From Streptomyces goshikiensis (GTDB lineage Bacteria > Actinomycetota > Actinomycetes > Streptomycetales > Streptomycetaceae): a stretch of 64,000 nt of DNA. The stretch covers positions 186,001-250,000 of the forward strand of contig NZ_BMVE01000002.1 in assembly GCF_014650555.1 (NCBI RefSeq), written 5' to 3'. This document shows, in pieces, positions 1-7,339 of this stretch (position 1 is the first letter of the stretch; every line of letters starts with the position of its first letter). A model generated the notes under the pieces. It made no database searches and was not told the origin of the DNA. It saw only the letters and a list, made by a program, of their open reading frames with translations. Made by a program: the position numbers and the translations under genes.

Positions 1-312
1 CACCTGCCGGCTCAGATCGAGGCCCTCGATGTACTCGGTGGCCAGCCACGGGCGGTCGGCGTCTGGGTCGGCGTCCAGGAGCGCCGCGATCCGGGCGCCC
101 CAGATCGTCTTGAGGATCTCCACTTCCTGGGCGAATCGCTGCCGGGTCTCGGAATCCACGACCGAGGGCTTGATCACCTTCACCGCGGCGGGCTCGCCTC
201 CCGGGGACTCACCCAGGTACACCTGCCCCATACCGCCGTGCCCGATGCGACCGAGCAGCTCGTAGCCGCCCAGCTCGGTGGGGTCGTGTGGGCTGAGGGG
301 CGCGATGTGCAC
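1..312 (-). CDS. Ser/Thr protein kinase, N-terminal fragment (cut by window edge)
   Basis: This is the first 104 codons of a Hanks-type Ser/Thr kinase running off the left edge. The chosen GTG start is at 312, with a GGAAAGG ribosome site about 8 bases upstream. The translation shows the glycine loop GRIGHGGMGQVYLG, the ATP-binding lysine in AAVKVIKP, and the hinge-type segment WLATEYIEGLDL. The catalytic loop and everything beyond lie outside the window, so the C-terminal sensor type is unknown. It lies 108 bases downstream of the helical protein gene on the same strand and may be co-transcribed with it. The kinase assignment is secure; the substrate is unknown. Confidence 0.88.
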   Translation of the reverse strand, partial: MHIAPLSPHDPTELGGYELLGRIGHGGMGQVYLGESPGGEPAAVKVIKPSVVDSETRQRFAQEVEILKTIWGARIAALLDADPDADRPWLATEYIEGLDLSRQV

Positions 313-420
313 GGGCTGCCTTTCCGGGACAGGTGTGTCGTGGTCGATTCCGTCACGGTATCGACCTGGGGAGGGGCTCCGTAACCGGTGGGGAAAGAAC
401 CGTCAGGGACGGCTCCCGCG

Positions 421-1110
421 CTATCCGAGGTCCCGTTTGCGCTCCGCGAGGCATTGCAGCCAGAGTTCGTACGCCTGGCGGGCCTCGTACACCGAGTCCG
501 TGGCGAACGTCTCATCGGCGAAACCGGAGGCGGCCGCCTGCCGGACGACATGGACCAGGTGCTCGGAGACGACGGCGAGCCGGGCGGCGTGGGCCTCCTG
601 CAATCTCGGTGCCAGTTCCTCTTCACGGGCAGCCATCGCCATCAGGTCCTCGAACCCGTCGTCGTCCCTGTAGGCAGAGGGCAGGCTCGGAAGCTCGGAG
701 GCGGAGAGTCGTCGCACGGTCGGCAGCGTTCGCTCGGTCTGTTCCTCAAGCGCGAGGAGCCGGTTCACAAGGGTGCGAGTCGCGGCCGTGTTGCGGGCTG
801 CCGCGGAAGTTGCTTCCAACGCGTCCAGCTGTGCGGGGATCTCCGCCACCGCCTCCGTCGCGAGAAGTCCGCTCAGTCGGTCGGCGATCCTGCGGCCGGT
901 CTTCGACGCCTCGTCGATGACGTCGTCGCAGGCGTCGAGTTCTGAGAAGGCACGCTGAGCCGTACGCACGGCCGCCAGCACCATGGCGGCCTTGTCGCCG
1001 TCGAAACGGCCGACTGCCTGAGCCAACTGCGAGGCGGTCATGGTGACGGCAGCGACCAGCTCGTCGGTGTGCCGCAGCTTGTCCGTGTCGTTGGGCGTGT
1101 GGATTCCCAC
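421..1110 (-). CDS. Helical protein of unknown function upstream of kinase
   Basis: A 229-residue protein that I do not recognise. The start is the GTG at 1110, preceded by a purine-rich AAGGGGGGAAC; the open frame extends further upstream but that part has no protein-like composition. The sequence is rich in Ala, Leu, Glu and Arg in heptad-like order (for example ALEEQTERTLPTVRRL), suggesting an all-helical or coiled-coil cytoplasmic protein. No signal peptide or membrane segment is visible. It precedes the kinase gene on the same strand, so a kinase partner or substrate role is possible but only inferred. It lies beside a type IV restriction locus, which hints at a defence setting. Confidence 0.7.
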   Translation of the reverse strand: MGIHTPNDTDKLRHTDELVAAVTMTASQLAQAVGRFDGDKAAMVLAAVRTAQRAFSELDACDDVIDEASKTGRRIADRLSGLLATEAVAEIPAQLDALEATSAAARNTAATRTLVNRLLALEEQTERTLPTVRRLSASELPSLPSAYRDDDGFEDLMAMAAREEELAPRLQEAHAARLAVVSEHLVHVVRQAAASGFADETFATDSVYEARQAYELWLQCLAERKRDLG

Positions 1111-1270
1111 CGTTCCCCCCTTGCTCTGACGGTGTCCTCGCCGTAGATCATGGACGCCTCTCCCAGAGCAGGGCAATCCACGGTCGGAAAGCACGAGATC
1201 TCGGTTCCCTCGGTGGCCGAAAACGGTGTACCGCCATCGCAGCGGATCATCCGAGCCTGACAATGCGTCC

Positions 1271-1719
1271 ATGCCCATGCACGAGACCGGCTTCGTCTCT
1301 GTCCTGCACACGCGGCCATGCAGGACTTGGTGAAGATCGGATTCACGACAAAGCTTCCCGAGGAACGAGCCTACGAGCTCTCCAAACCCACCGGAGTGCC
1401 GCTCCCGTTCGACGTCTCCTTTCGCGCGCTGACCATGCGCTGGAGGCAGGTCGAGCGGCTGGTCCACCAGCAGCTCGCTGACCGTCGGGTGTCCCGTAAG
1501 GAGTTCTTCTCGGTCTCCGTGGAGGAAGCTGTCGCGACGGTGCGCGCGTGTGTGCTCGCCGTGAACGGGATCGAAGCGTGGGAGCCCGCTGGCAGGCACC
1601 TGGTGAAGGAGGGGGACCGCGTCGCCCTATCTGAACCGGGACCGGAGCGCGGCCAACGGAGCCCTCAACGGTCGGGAGCGCCTCGCACCCGGCCATCGCC
1701 TCTTGGGGCTGGCGGATGA
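1271..1719 (+). pseudogene. Frameshifted T5orf172 (GIY-YIG-like) domain gene
   Basis: Two adjacent frames together encode a T5orf172-type domain. From the ATG at 1271 one frame reads TGFVSVLHTRP, matching the usual first strand (xFVYVLxT); it then leaves frame near 1317, and the rest continues one frame over as MQDLVKIGFTTKLPEERA, followed by VERLVHQQLADRRVSRKEFF, the expected end of the domain. Adding one base near 1317 would join them, so this looks like a one-base deletion. Residues after about EFFSVSVEEAVATV are poorly protein-like up to the stop at 1719. T5orf172 proteins belong to the GIY-YIG nuclease superfamily and are common in phage and defence contexts. Translation from the internal ATG at 1318 would lack the first strand. 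Confidence 0.6.
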
Positions 1720-2097
1720 CCTCGACGGCGCCGCGTGTACGAGCGTGATCTTCGAGGCGGGATCATTGCCAGGTGGCATCCCGGACGTGGAGTCCGGGAT
1801 GGACCCCGGAGGGCTACCCGCTGGTCCCCAACGTACTGGAGCGCGATCTGCCGGAGCCCATGCTGGACGCTGCCAGGCGGGCACTGGACCTGCCGTGTCC
1901 CCGAGCGTGGGCACTGCGCCCTCCGGCGCACGAAGCGCAGGTGCACGTGCAGCCGAGTCCCGCTTTCTGGCTCCCTCAGCTACGTCCTGGGGGCGAGCGC
2001 CATGGAGGCACGTCCAGCTGACAGCGCCAGCATGCCAACGTAGCCTTTCGCAAGATCAAAAATGCGCGTGACAGCAACTGCCCGAACAAGGAGAGCA
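1720..2097. other. Region without a convincing gene; possible coding relic
   Basis: No intact gene is evident between the T5orf172 relic and mcrB. One plus-strand frame from about 1773 to 2021 contains a fairly protein-like stretch (LVPNVLERDLPEPMLDAARR) with good third-position GC, but it has no recognisable start, ribosome site or family. It is most simply a decayed gene fragment. The end of this stretch carries the AAGGAG ribosome site of mcrB. Confidence 0.35.
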
Positions 2098-3945
2098 ATG
2101 GCCCAGGAGTACCCGGACTTTCAGCTGAGGCTGCCGCATGGTGGGCCGACGGCGCGCGGGCGGCTGCTCTCCGAGATGGGTACCAACGGCAGCCAGAAGA
2201 TGGTCGTGCTCGCCGGGTCTCCCGCTCGTCCGGATGTCGTGCCTTCCTTCCCGTTGAGGACGCCCTCCTCGCACCGGCTGCGGGAGAAGCTGATCGCGGA
2301 AGGCGCGATACGCGAGACCGTGACCTGGCCAGGATGGCTGGAGGTGATCCAGGACGTCGAATGCAATTCGCCCTCCGCCGCCGGGGACATTCTCATGGGC
2401 CGCAGCTGCAACGGGTGGCTTGAGTGGAAGACCGACGATGGCCGACCGCTCGCCGACTTCCTCGAACAGGTCTGGTCGGGACCCAGCCGGGCGTGGCTCG
2501 TCAGGGGAGGCCACCCGGCCGGCCCCGACCTCGTACAGCGTGTGTGGCTGGTTGAGGGCCGGGTGACTCTCGGCGGCCTCAGGCTGCGGCCGGACGTGAC
2601 ACAAGGAGTCAGCAAGGAGCAGCTCCGTACCTTCGTCGACGAGGACTACGAGTCGACGGCGACGTACAACGAGAAGGCGCAGCTCGTAGAGGAGCTGCAT
2701 GCCTTCTTCTCCCGGATGCGACCGGGGGACACAGTGTGTACCGTCTCGGACGCGCGTTTGTACGTCGGCGAGATCACGGGCAACGTCGAGCAGCGGATCG
2801 CCGCGGACGGCAGCAGCAACCTGCGGCGTCCCGTGGAGTGGGGGAGGGACGGCTTCCCTTTGGAGGGGCTGCCCGAGGACCTTCGGCAGAGGCTGTCGCT
2901 GAATCACGACGTGGTCGACCTGACGGCGGCCAAGGCCCTTGTCGACGGGCTGGGTGTCAGTGACGAGGAGCTCGTGGAGGAGGCCGCGGAGGACGGGGCC
3001 GAATCCGGCGTCGAGCCCCTTGCCGTTCTGGCCCGCCGCGAGGTGGAGCTGCCCGAGCCCACGGAGGGGCTGCGGAAGAAACTCAATGTGCACGGTCTGG
3101 ACTGGCTGCAGGAGATCAGAGGTCTCCTCGTGGACGAACGACAGCTGATCTTCTACGGTCCTCCGGGCACGGGGAAGACCTTTCTCGCCCAGGAGATCGC
3201 CGAGCACCTCGGTGGCGGACGGGAGCAGGTGAAACTTGTCCAGTTCCACCCCTCCTACGCGTACGAGGACTTCTTCGAGGGCTTCCGCCCTCGCGAGGAC
3301 CGGTTGACGCGCGAGGTGGCCTTCCGCTTGACGGCAGGCCCTCTGAGGGAGTTCGCCGAGGTGGCCCGCCGGGAGGGAAACCGGCATGTTCCTCATTTTC
3401 TGATCATTGATGAGATCAACCGGGCGAACCTCGCCAAGGTCTTCGGTGAGCTGTACTTCCTCCTGGAGTACCGCGATCGTTCGGTGCAACTGACGTACTC
3501 AGGTGAGAGTTTCTCTCTCCCGCCCAACCTCTTCATCATCGGCACCATGAACACGGCAGACCGATCGATCGCCCTTGTGGACGCGGCGATGCGGCGCCGC
3601 TTTGCCTTCGTCGAGCTCTCTCCGCGCATCGAGCCGACCAGAGGCCTGTTGCGTCGTTGGCTCGGTGCGAAGGATCTCGAGCCGGCAGACCTGCTGGACG
3701 AGCTGAATGCCCGCATCGAAGATGCAGACTTCCGGATCGGACCCTCTTACCTGATGAAGCCGGGAGTCTTCCGTAAGGAAGGACTGGAACGGACCTGGCG
3801 GACCAAGATCCTTCCGCTGCTGGAGGAGCACCATTACGGCGAGGGCGTGGACATCGAGAGCCGCTACGGGCTGATGGCGCTGCGCCGGGCGGTGGCCAGG
3901 CGGACGGGGCAAGAGGAGACCAGCGAGAGGTCCGACGCGGAGTGA
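2098..3945 (+). CDS. mcrB: McrB-type AAA+ GTPase of a methyl-directed restriction system, with DUF4357-like N-terminus
   Basis: This 615-residue protein is the motor subunit of a McrBC-type (type IV) restriction system, which cleaves modified DNA using nucleotide hydrolysis. The start is the ATG at 2098, 6 bases after AAGGAG. The AAA+ module shows Walker A GPPGTGKT (354-361), Walker B with DEINRAN (438-444) and the McrB hallmark MNTADRS (484-490) followed by an RRRFAF sensor region. The N-terminal part is not E. coli McrB-like: residues about 35-110 read like DUF4357 (VVLAGSPAR, then NSPSAAGDILMGRSCNGWLEW), and about 125-260 resemble a PUA/EVE-like reader (GDTV, then YVGEITG). It overlaps mcrC by 4 bases (GTGA), showing translational coupling. 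The specificity (methylcytosine or another modification) cannot be read from sequence. Confidence 0.88.
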   Translation: MAQEYPDFQLRLPHGGPTARGRLLSEMGTNGSQKMVVLAGSPARPDVVPSFPLRTPSSHRLREKLIAEGAIRETVTWPGWLEVIQDVECNSPSAAGDILMGRSCNGWLEWKTDDGRPLADFLEQVWSGPSRAWLVRGGHPAGPDLVQRVWLVEGRVTLGGLRLRPDVTQGVSKEQLRTFVDEDYESTATYNEKAQLVEELHAFFSRMRPGDTVCTVSDARLYVGEITGNVEQRIAADGSSNLRRPVEWGRDGFPLEGLPEDLRQRLSLNHDVVDLTAAKALVDGLGVSDEELVEEAAEDGAESGVEPLAVLARREVELPEPTEGLRKKLNVHGLDWLQEIRGLLVDERQLIFYGPPGTGKTFLAQEIAEHLGGGREQVKLVQFHPSYAYEDFFEGFRPREDRLTREVAFRLTAGPLREFAEVARREGNRHVPHFLIIDEINRANLAKVFGELYFLLEYRDRSVQLTYSGESFSLPPNLFIIGTMNTADRSIALVDAAMRRRFAFVELSPRIEPTRGLLRRWLGAKDLEPADLLDELNARIEDADFRIGPSYLMKPGVFRKEGLERTWRTKILPLLEEHHYGEGVDIESRYGLMALRRAVARRTGQEETSERSDAE

Positions 3946-5162
3946 CGTCGGTCATCTCACTCGTCGAGCACGCCCCTGCGCAGGTGTTCGCCTTGGCGGA
4001 AAAGGTGGGTCGCGCACTGGCGGCCACTAGGATTCTCGACGAGGCCGCCCCCGATCCGTACGAGCCGGGGATGTGGCGGCTGCGTGCCGGGAGCAAGGTC
4101 GGGGTCGTGGCGCTTGCCGTCCCGGATGCCGGGACGGTCACGCTGCGCATCGCTCCCAAGGTTCCGGTCGCCCGCCTGTTCTTCCTGCTCGGCTACAGCA
4201 GTGACCCGCACGGGTGGCGGGACGGCACCGTCGATCTCGCGGAGCGCGACGAGCTTCTTCCCGCTCTCGCCCATGCCGTCGAACGTCAGACGGACCGGGC
4301 TCTCCGGCGTGGGCTGCTCCAGGGATACCGGACCATCGAGGAGTCGTCACTCGTCGTGCGGGGCCGGGTTCGGGAGGCTGAGCAGATCAGGCGCCGATTC
4401 GGCATGCCTTTGCCGGTGGAGGTGACATACGACGAGTTCACCACCGACATCGCTGAGAACCGGATCCTGCGGGCCGCCGGCGATCGCCTCCTGCGCCTTC
4501 CGGGAGTGCCCGAGGCGGTCCGGACGCGCTTGCTGCACCAGCGGACCCGGCTGGCGGACATCACACCGTTCACCCGAGGACAGCCGATTCCGACGTGGCG
4601 CCCCACTCGCCTCAACGCCCGCTATCACCAGGCTCTCCACCTGGCCGGAGCCGTTCTGGCCGGATCGTCGGCCGAACACCTGCCAGGAGGCCTCCGGATG
4701 GACGGCTTCATCTTCGACATGAACCGGGTGTACGAGGACTTCGTGTGCGTGGCGCTGCGGGAAGCGCTGCGTCCTTACGGCGGGCGGAGCGCCCTCCAGG
4801 CGAAGAACCTGCACATGGACGAAGGGGATTCCGTTCGTCTGCGACCGGACTTCGTGTGGTACACGGCGTCGGGGGCGCCGGGCGTAGTGGCCGATGCCAA
4901 GTACAAGGCTCGCAAGCGAAACGGCTATCCCAACGAGGACCTCTATCAGATGCTGGCTTACTGCACCGCGCTCGGGCTGCCCGAGGGACATCTGGTGTAC
5001 GCGAATGGAAGCGAGCCGCACACCGGTCACCGAGTGCGCCGTTCCGGGACCGTGCTGCACCAGCACGCTCTGGACCTGGACCAGCAGCCGACGGCGCTGC
5101 TGGCGGAAGTCCAGGGACTGTCTCGACGTATGGTCGCGGGCACAAGCGCATACCCTTCGTGA
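3942..5162 (+). CDS. mcrC: McrC-type nuclease subunit
   Basis: A 406-residue McrC-family protein, the nuclease partner of McrB. The GTG start overlaps the mcrB stop codon (GTGA). The N-terminal half has the usual McrC beta-rich region that docks onto the McrB ring (VTLRIAPKVPVARLFFLLGY), and FTTDIAENRIL is a family signature. The C-terminal PD-(D/E)xK nuclease core is visible as RLRPDFV with D303 and VADAKYK with D318 and K320, so the catalytic residues appear intact. The length is slightly above E. coli McrC. Third-position GC is a little lower than in the metabolic genes of the window, compatible with horizontal acquisition of the pair, though this was not measured. Confidence 0.88.
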   Translation: MTSVISLVEHAPAQVFALAEKVGRALAATRILDEAAPDPYEPGMWRLRAGSKVGVVALAVPDAGTVTLRIAPKVPVARLFFLLGYSSDPHGWRDGTVDLAERDELLPALAHAVERQTDRALRRGLLQGYRTIEESSLVVRGRVREAEQIRRRFGMPLPVEVTYDEFTTDIAENRILRAAGDRLLRLPGVPEAVRTRLLHQRTRLADITPFTRGQPIPTWRPTRLNARYHQALHLAGAVLAGSSAEHLPGGLRMDGFIFDMNRVYEDFVCVALREALRPYGGRSALQAKNLHMDEGDSVRLRPDFVWYTASGAPGVVADAKYKARKRNGYPNEDLYQMLAYCTALGLPEGHLVYANGSEPHTGHRVRRSGTVLHQHALDLDQQPTALLAEVQGLSRRMVAGTSAYPS

Positions 5163-5220
5163 CGGAGTGCGTGGTTCCATTGGCGCGCTCTTCGCCATGG
5201 GCCATCGGCCATGGGCGGAG

Positions 5221-6903
5221 CTACAGGCCGTGCCCGTCCAGCAGCGCCATCAGCTTGCGCTTGCGCTTCTGGGTGGTGCGCAGAGAGGCCATGTAGTCCG
5301 TGAAGGTGTCGTGCGCGCCCAGGGCTTGGTGGCAGGCACGGACACTGAGCAGCAGTTCGGTCAGTTGCTCGTACGCGGCGTCGCCGGTGCGCGTCAGGAG
5401 GGGGCCGATCAAGCGCAGGTAGACGCTCAGCGAGTCGACCGGGCGAGTGTCCCGGCTGCGGTCGGCAAGGGTGAGCCACTGGCGGTAGTCGGCGTATCCG
5501 TCCGTCGCCGCCTTCCACGCTGCTTCGTTGTCGCCGTCGTCCAACAGGGCGTCCACGAGGACCGAGCCCAAGGGGCCGAGGCACTTGCGGGGCCGGCTGT
5601 CAGCACGCAGTACGTTCAGGGCCTGTGCCCGCTCGGGTTCGTCCCAGCGGTCAGCCCCGCGCGCCGCCGTCCGCAGATCCTGGTACGAGGCCAGGGTGCG
5701 GCGGCGTCGTAGTACGTCGCGGCGGACGACGACCACGTCGGCCGGGCGGCCGGACCGGGTGTACCGCTCGCAGACGAAGTCCACCAAGTGCTGGTCGGGG
5801 CCGCGGTCGGGATCGGACTCCCGCAGGCCGCGTTCGGCCCACTCCAGGGCTTCCGCCGGGTGTCCCGCCCGCTCCAGTTCCCGGGCGATCACCAGGTGCG
5901 TGGCTCCGGATGGGGCGAGATCCGCAGCGTGGACGGCGATCAGTGCGTCAGGGCTGCCCTCCGCCCTCGTCAGCTGCTCCATTAGGTGTTTCTCCGCCCA
6001 GCACTTCGGGTTGGCGCGCCAAGCCGTGACCACCAGTTCGTGTACCCGCGCCAGACCGGCCTTGCCCAGTACGTCCTCATACTCGGAAAGGGCGATGTCA
6101 GCCGCGTTGTTCAGGTCGCCCAGAAGGTGTTCCACCAGCCAGTCGGCGGTCTGGGCCGGGCCGGGGCAGGCCGCCCGGCAGGCATCCAGATGCGCTTCGG
6201 CCAGTGCGCTCGCCACGTCGCCGATCGCGCCGTCCGTGTCATCCACCTCGCAGTAGATCCGGCTAACGGCCGCGATGGGCCTCCCGGGCCACATCCACCG
6301 TTCGCACGGCGTGGCCGGATCCTGTCAGGGTGCGCAATGCGGATACGGCCTCGGAGGCCTGGAGCCCGTAGGAACGGGCGTTTGCGTACTCGATGTAGCC
6401 GTACCGGGCGAAGGGGCGTGTGTCGAGCAGACTCAGGACGCGCTCGCGTACGGCATCAAGATCGTCCCCGGCCGTGGCAGCTCGAAGTTCGAGCCGGTGG
6501 CGCAGGTCGTGGTCGCCTGCGAGGTGCTCCCGTATCAAGGAGAGGAGCTCATCCCGACTGCGGGACTCCAGCCAGGTGTCGAGCTGTCGACCTCGGGATG
6601 CGGCGGCAGCCCGCCGGCGGGTACCGGTTCCGCCTGGCGCAGTACGGTCAGGCCCCACTGCCACACAGTGTTTGCAGAAGTTACCCCTTGCCCGTAAGGG
6701 CAGTCGCACCGTCCGGCACGGCCGTGTTCGTGCTGCATCAGCTCGACCTCTTAGGCATCGGTGCCATCGACGGTCGCGGTGATCGACCTCTCCGTGATCT
6801 CCAGTGCATAGACGGAGGACAGATAGCCGAGGCCCCGATCGAACGACCGTGATCCCGCCAGCCGACGCAGCTCGTCCTCGCCGAATCCGAGTGTGTTCCT
6901 CAT
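5221..6903 (-). pseudogene. SWIM zinc-finger protein gene with three lesions
   Basis: Joined frames encode a SWIM-domain protein of the type common in Streptomyces: start ATG at 6903 (MRNTLGFGEDELRRLAG), a first SWIM half CDCPYG, second half NFCKHCVAVG, then a long alpha-helical repeat region ending LLDGHGL at 5221. Three defects break it. A TAA at 6753-6751 sits where VDGTDA should continue into EVEL. A frameshift near 6685 separates CDCPYGQG from NFCKHC. A second frameshift near 6280 separates VDVAREA from IAAVSRIYCEVDD and is corrected by removing one C. The remaining 357-residue 3' frame is well conserved, so decay may be recent, or sequencing errors may contribute. SWIM domains bind DNA or protein through CxCx(n)CxH zinc ligands. 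Confidence 0.78.
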
Positions 6904-7339
6904 GGCGCTAGTTCAACCGGATCGCATGTGTGTGAAGACGTGAGTGAGCGTCGGAGCGATGGCGGTGACGGGCGACGCTCGTTTGACGCACGTGGTCCTG
7001 AGTAGACCCGTTCCATGGTTCACACACGCCCAGGACCTGGAGACTTCTTCGTCAGCTCTGAGCCTGAGGTCTTCCCGATGACGCACCACGTCGAGTGCGT
7101 CGCGATTCTGGAGCCGGTCGAGAAGGGCCGCTGACCTGCCGTTACGTTCCGTGGCCATCCGAGGATTCAGTGCGGAGACGGGCAGAGAGCCGGCGGCAGC
7201 GCTGGCGGCGGTGAGCGTGGCCGGGAGGATGTCCGCCGCGATCAGCGCTGCCCGCGCAGCTGGCCGGGGCGGCGGTTGCCGCCCCGGCCGGCCGGCACCG
7301 CCCCGGCCCGTGGCTTCCGGAGCGGTGACCGGAGTTCGG
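6904..7339. other. Intergenic region, no supported gene
   Basis: About 435 bases between the broken SWIM gene and the end of the Ig-repeat gene. A 39-codon plus-strand frame (7015-7134) and an 81-codon minus-strand frame are open, but neither has a ribosome site or recognisable family. The stretch has lower GC than the surroundings in places and may be decayed sequence. Confidence 0.4.

Noticed and set aside
7015..7134. A 39-codon plus-strand frame with protein-like text (PGDFFVSSEPEVFPM)
   Set aside because: No ribosome site, promoter or recognised family; it lies in a decayed region. It could be a relic but cannot be supported.
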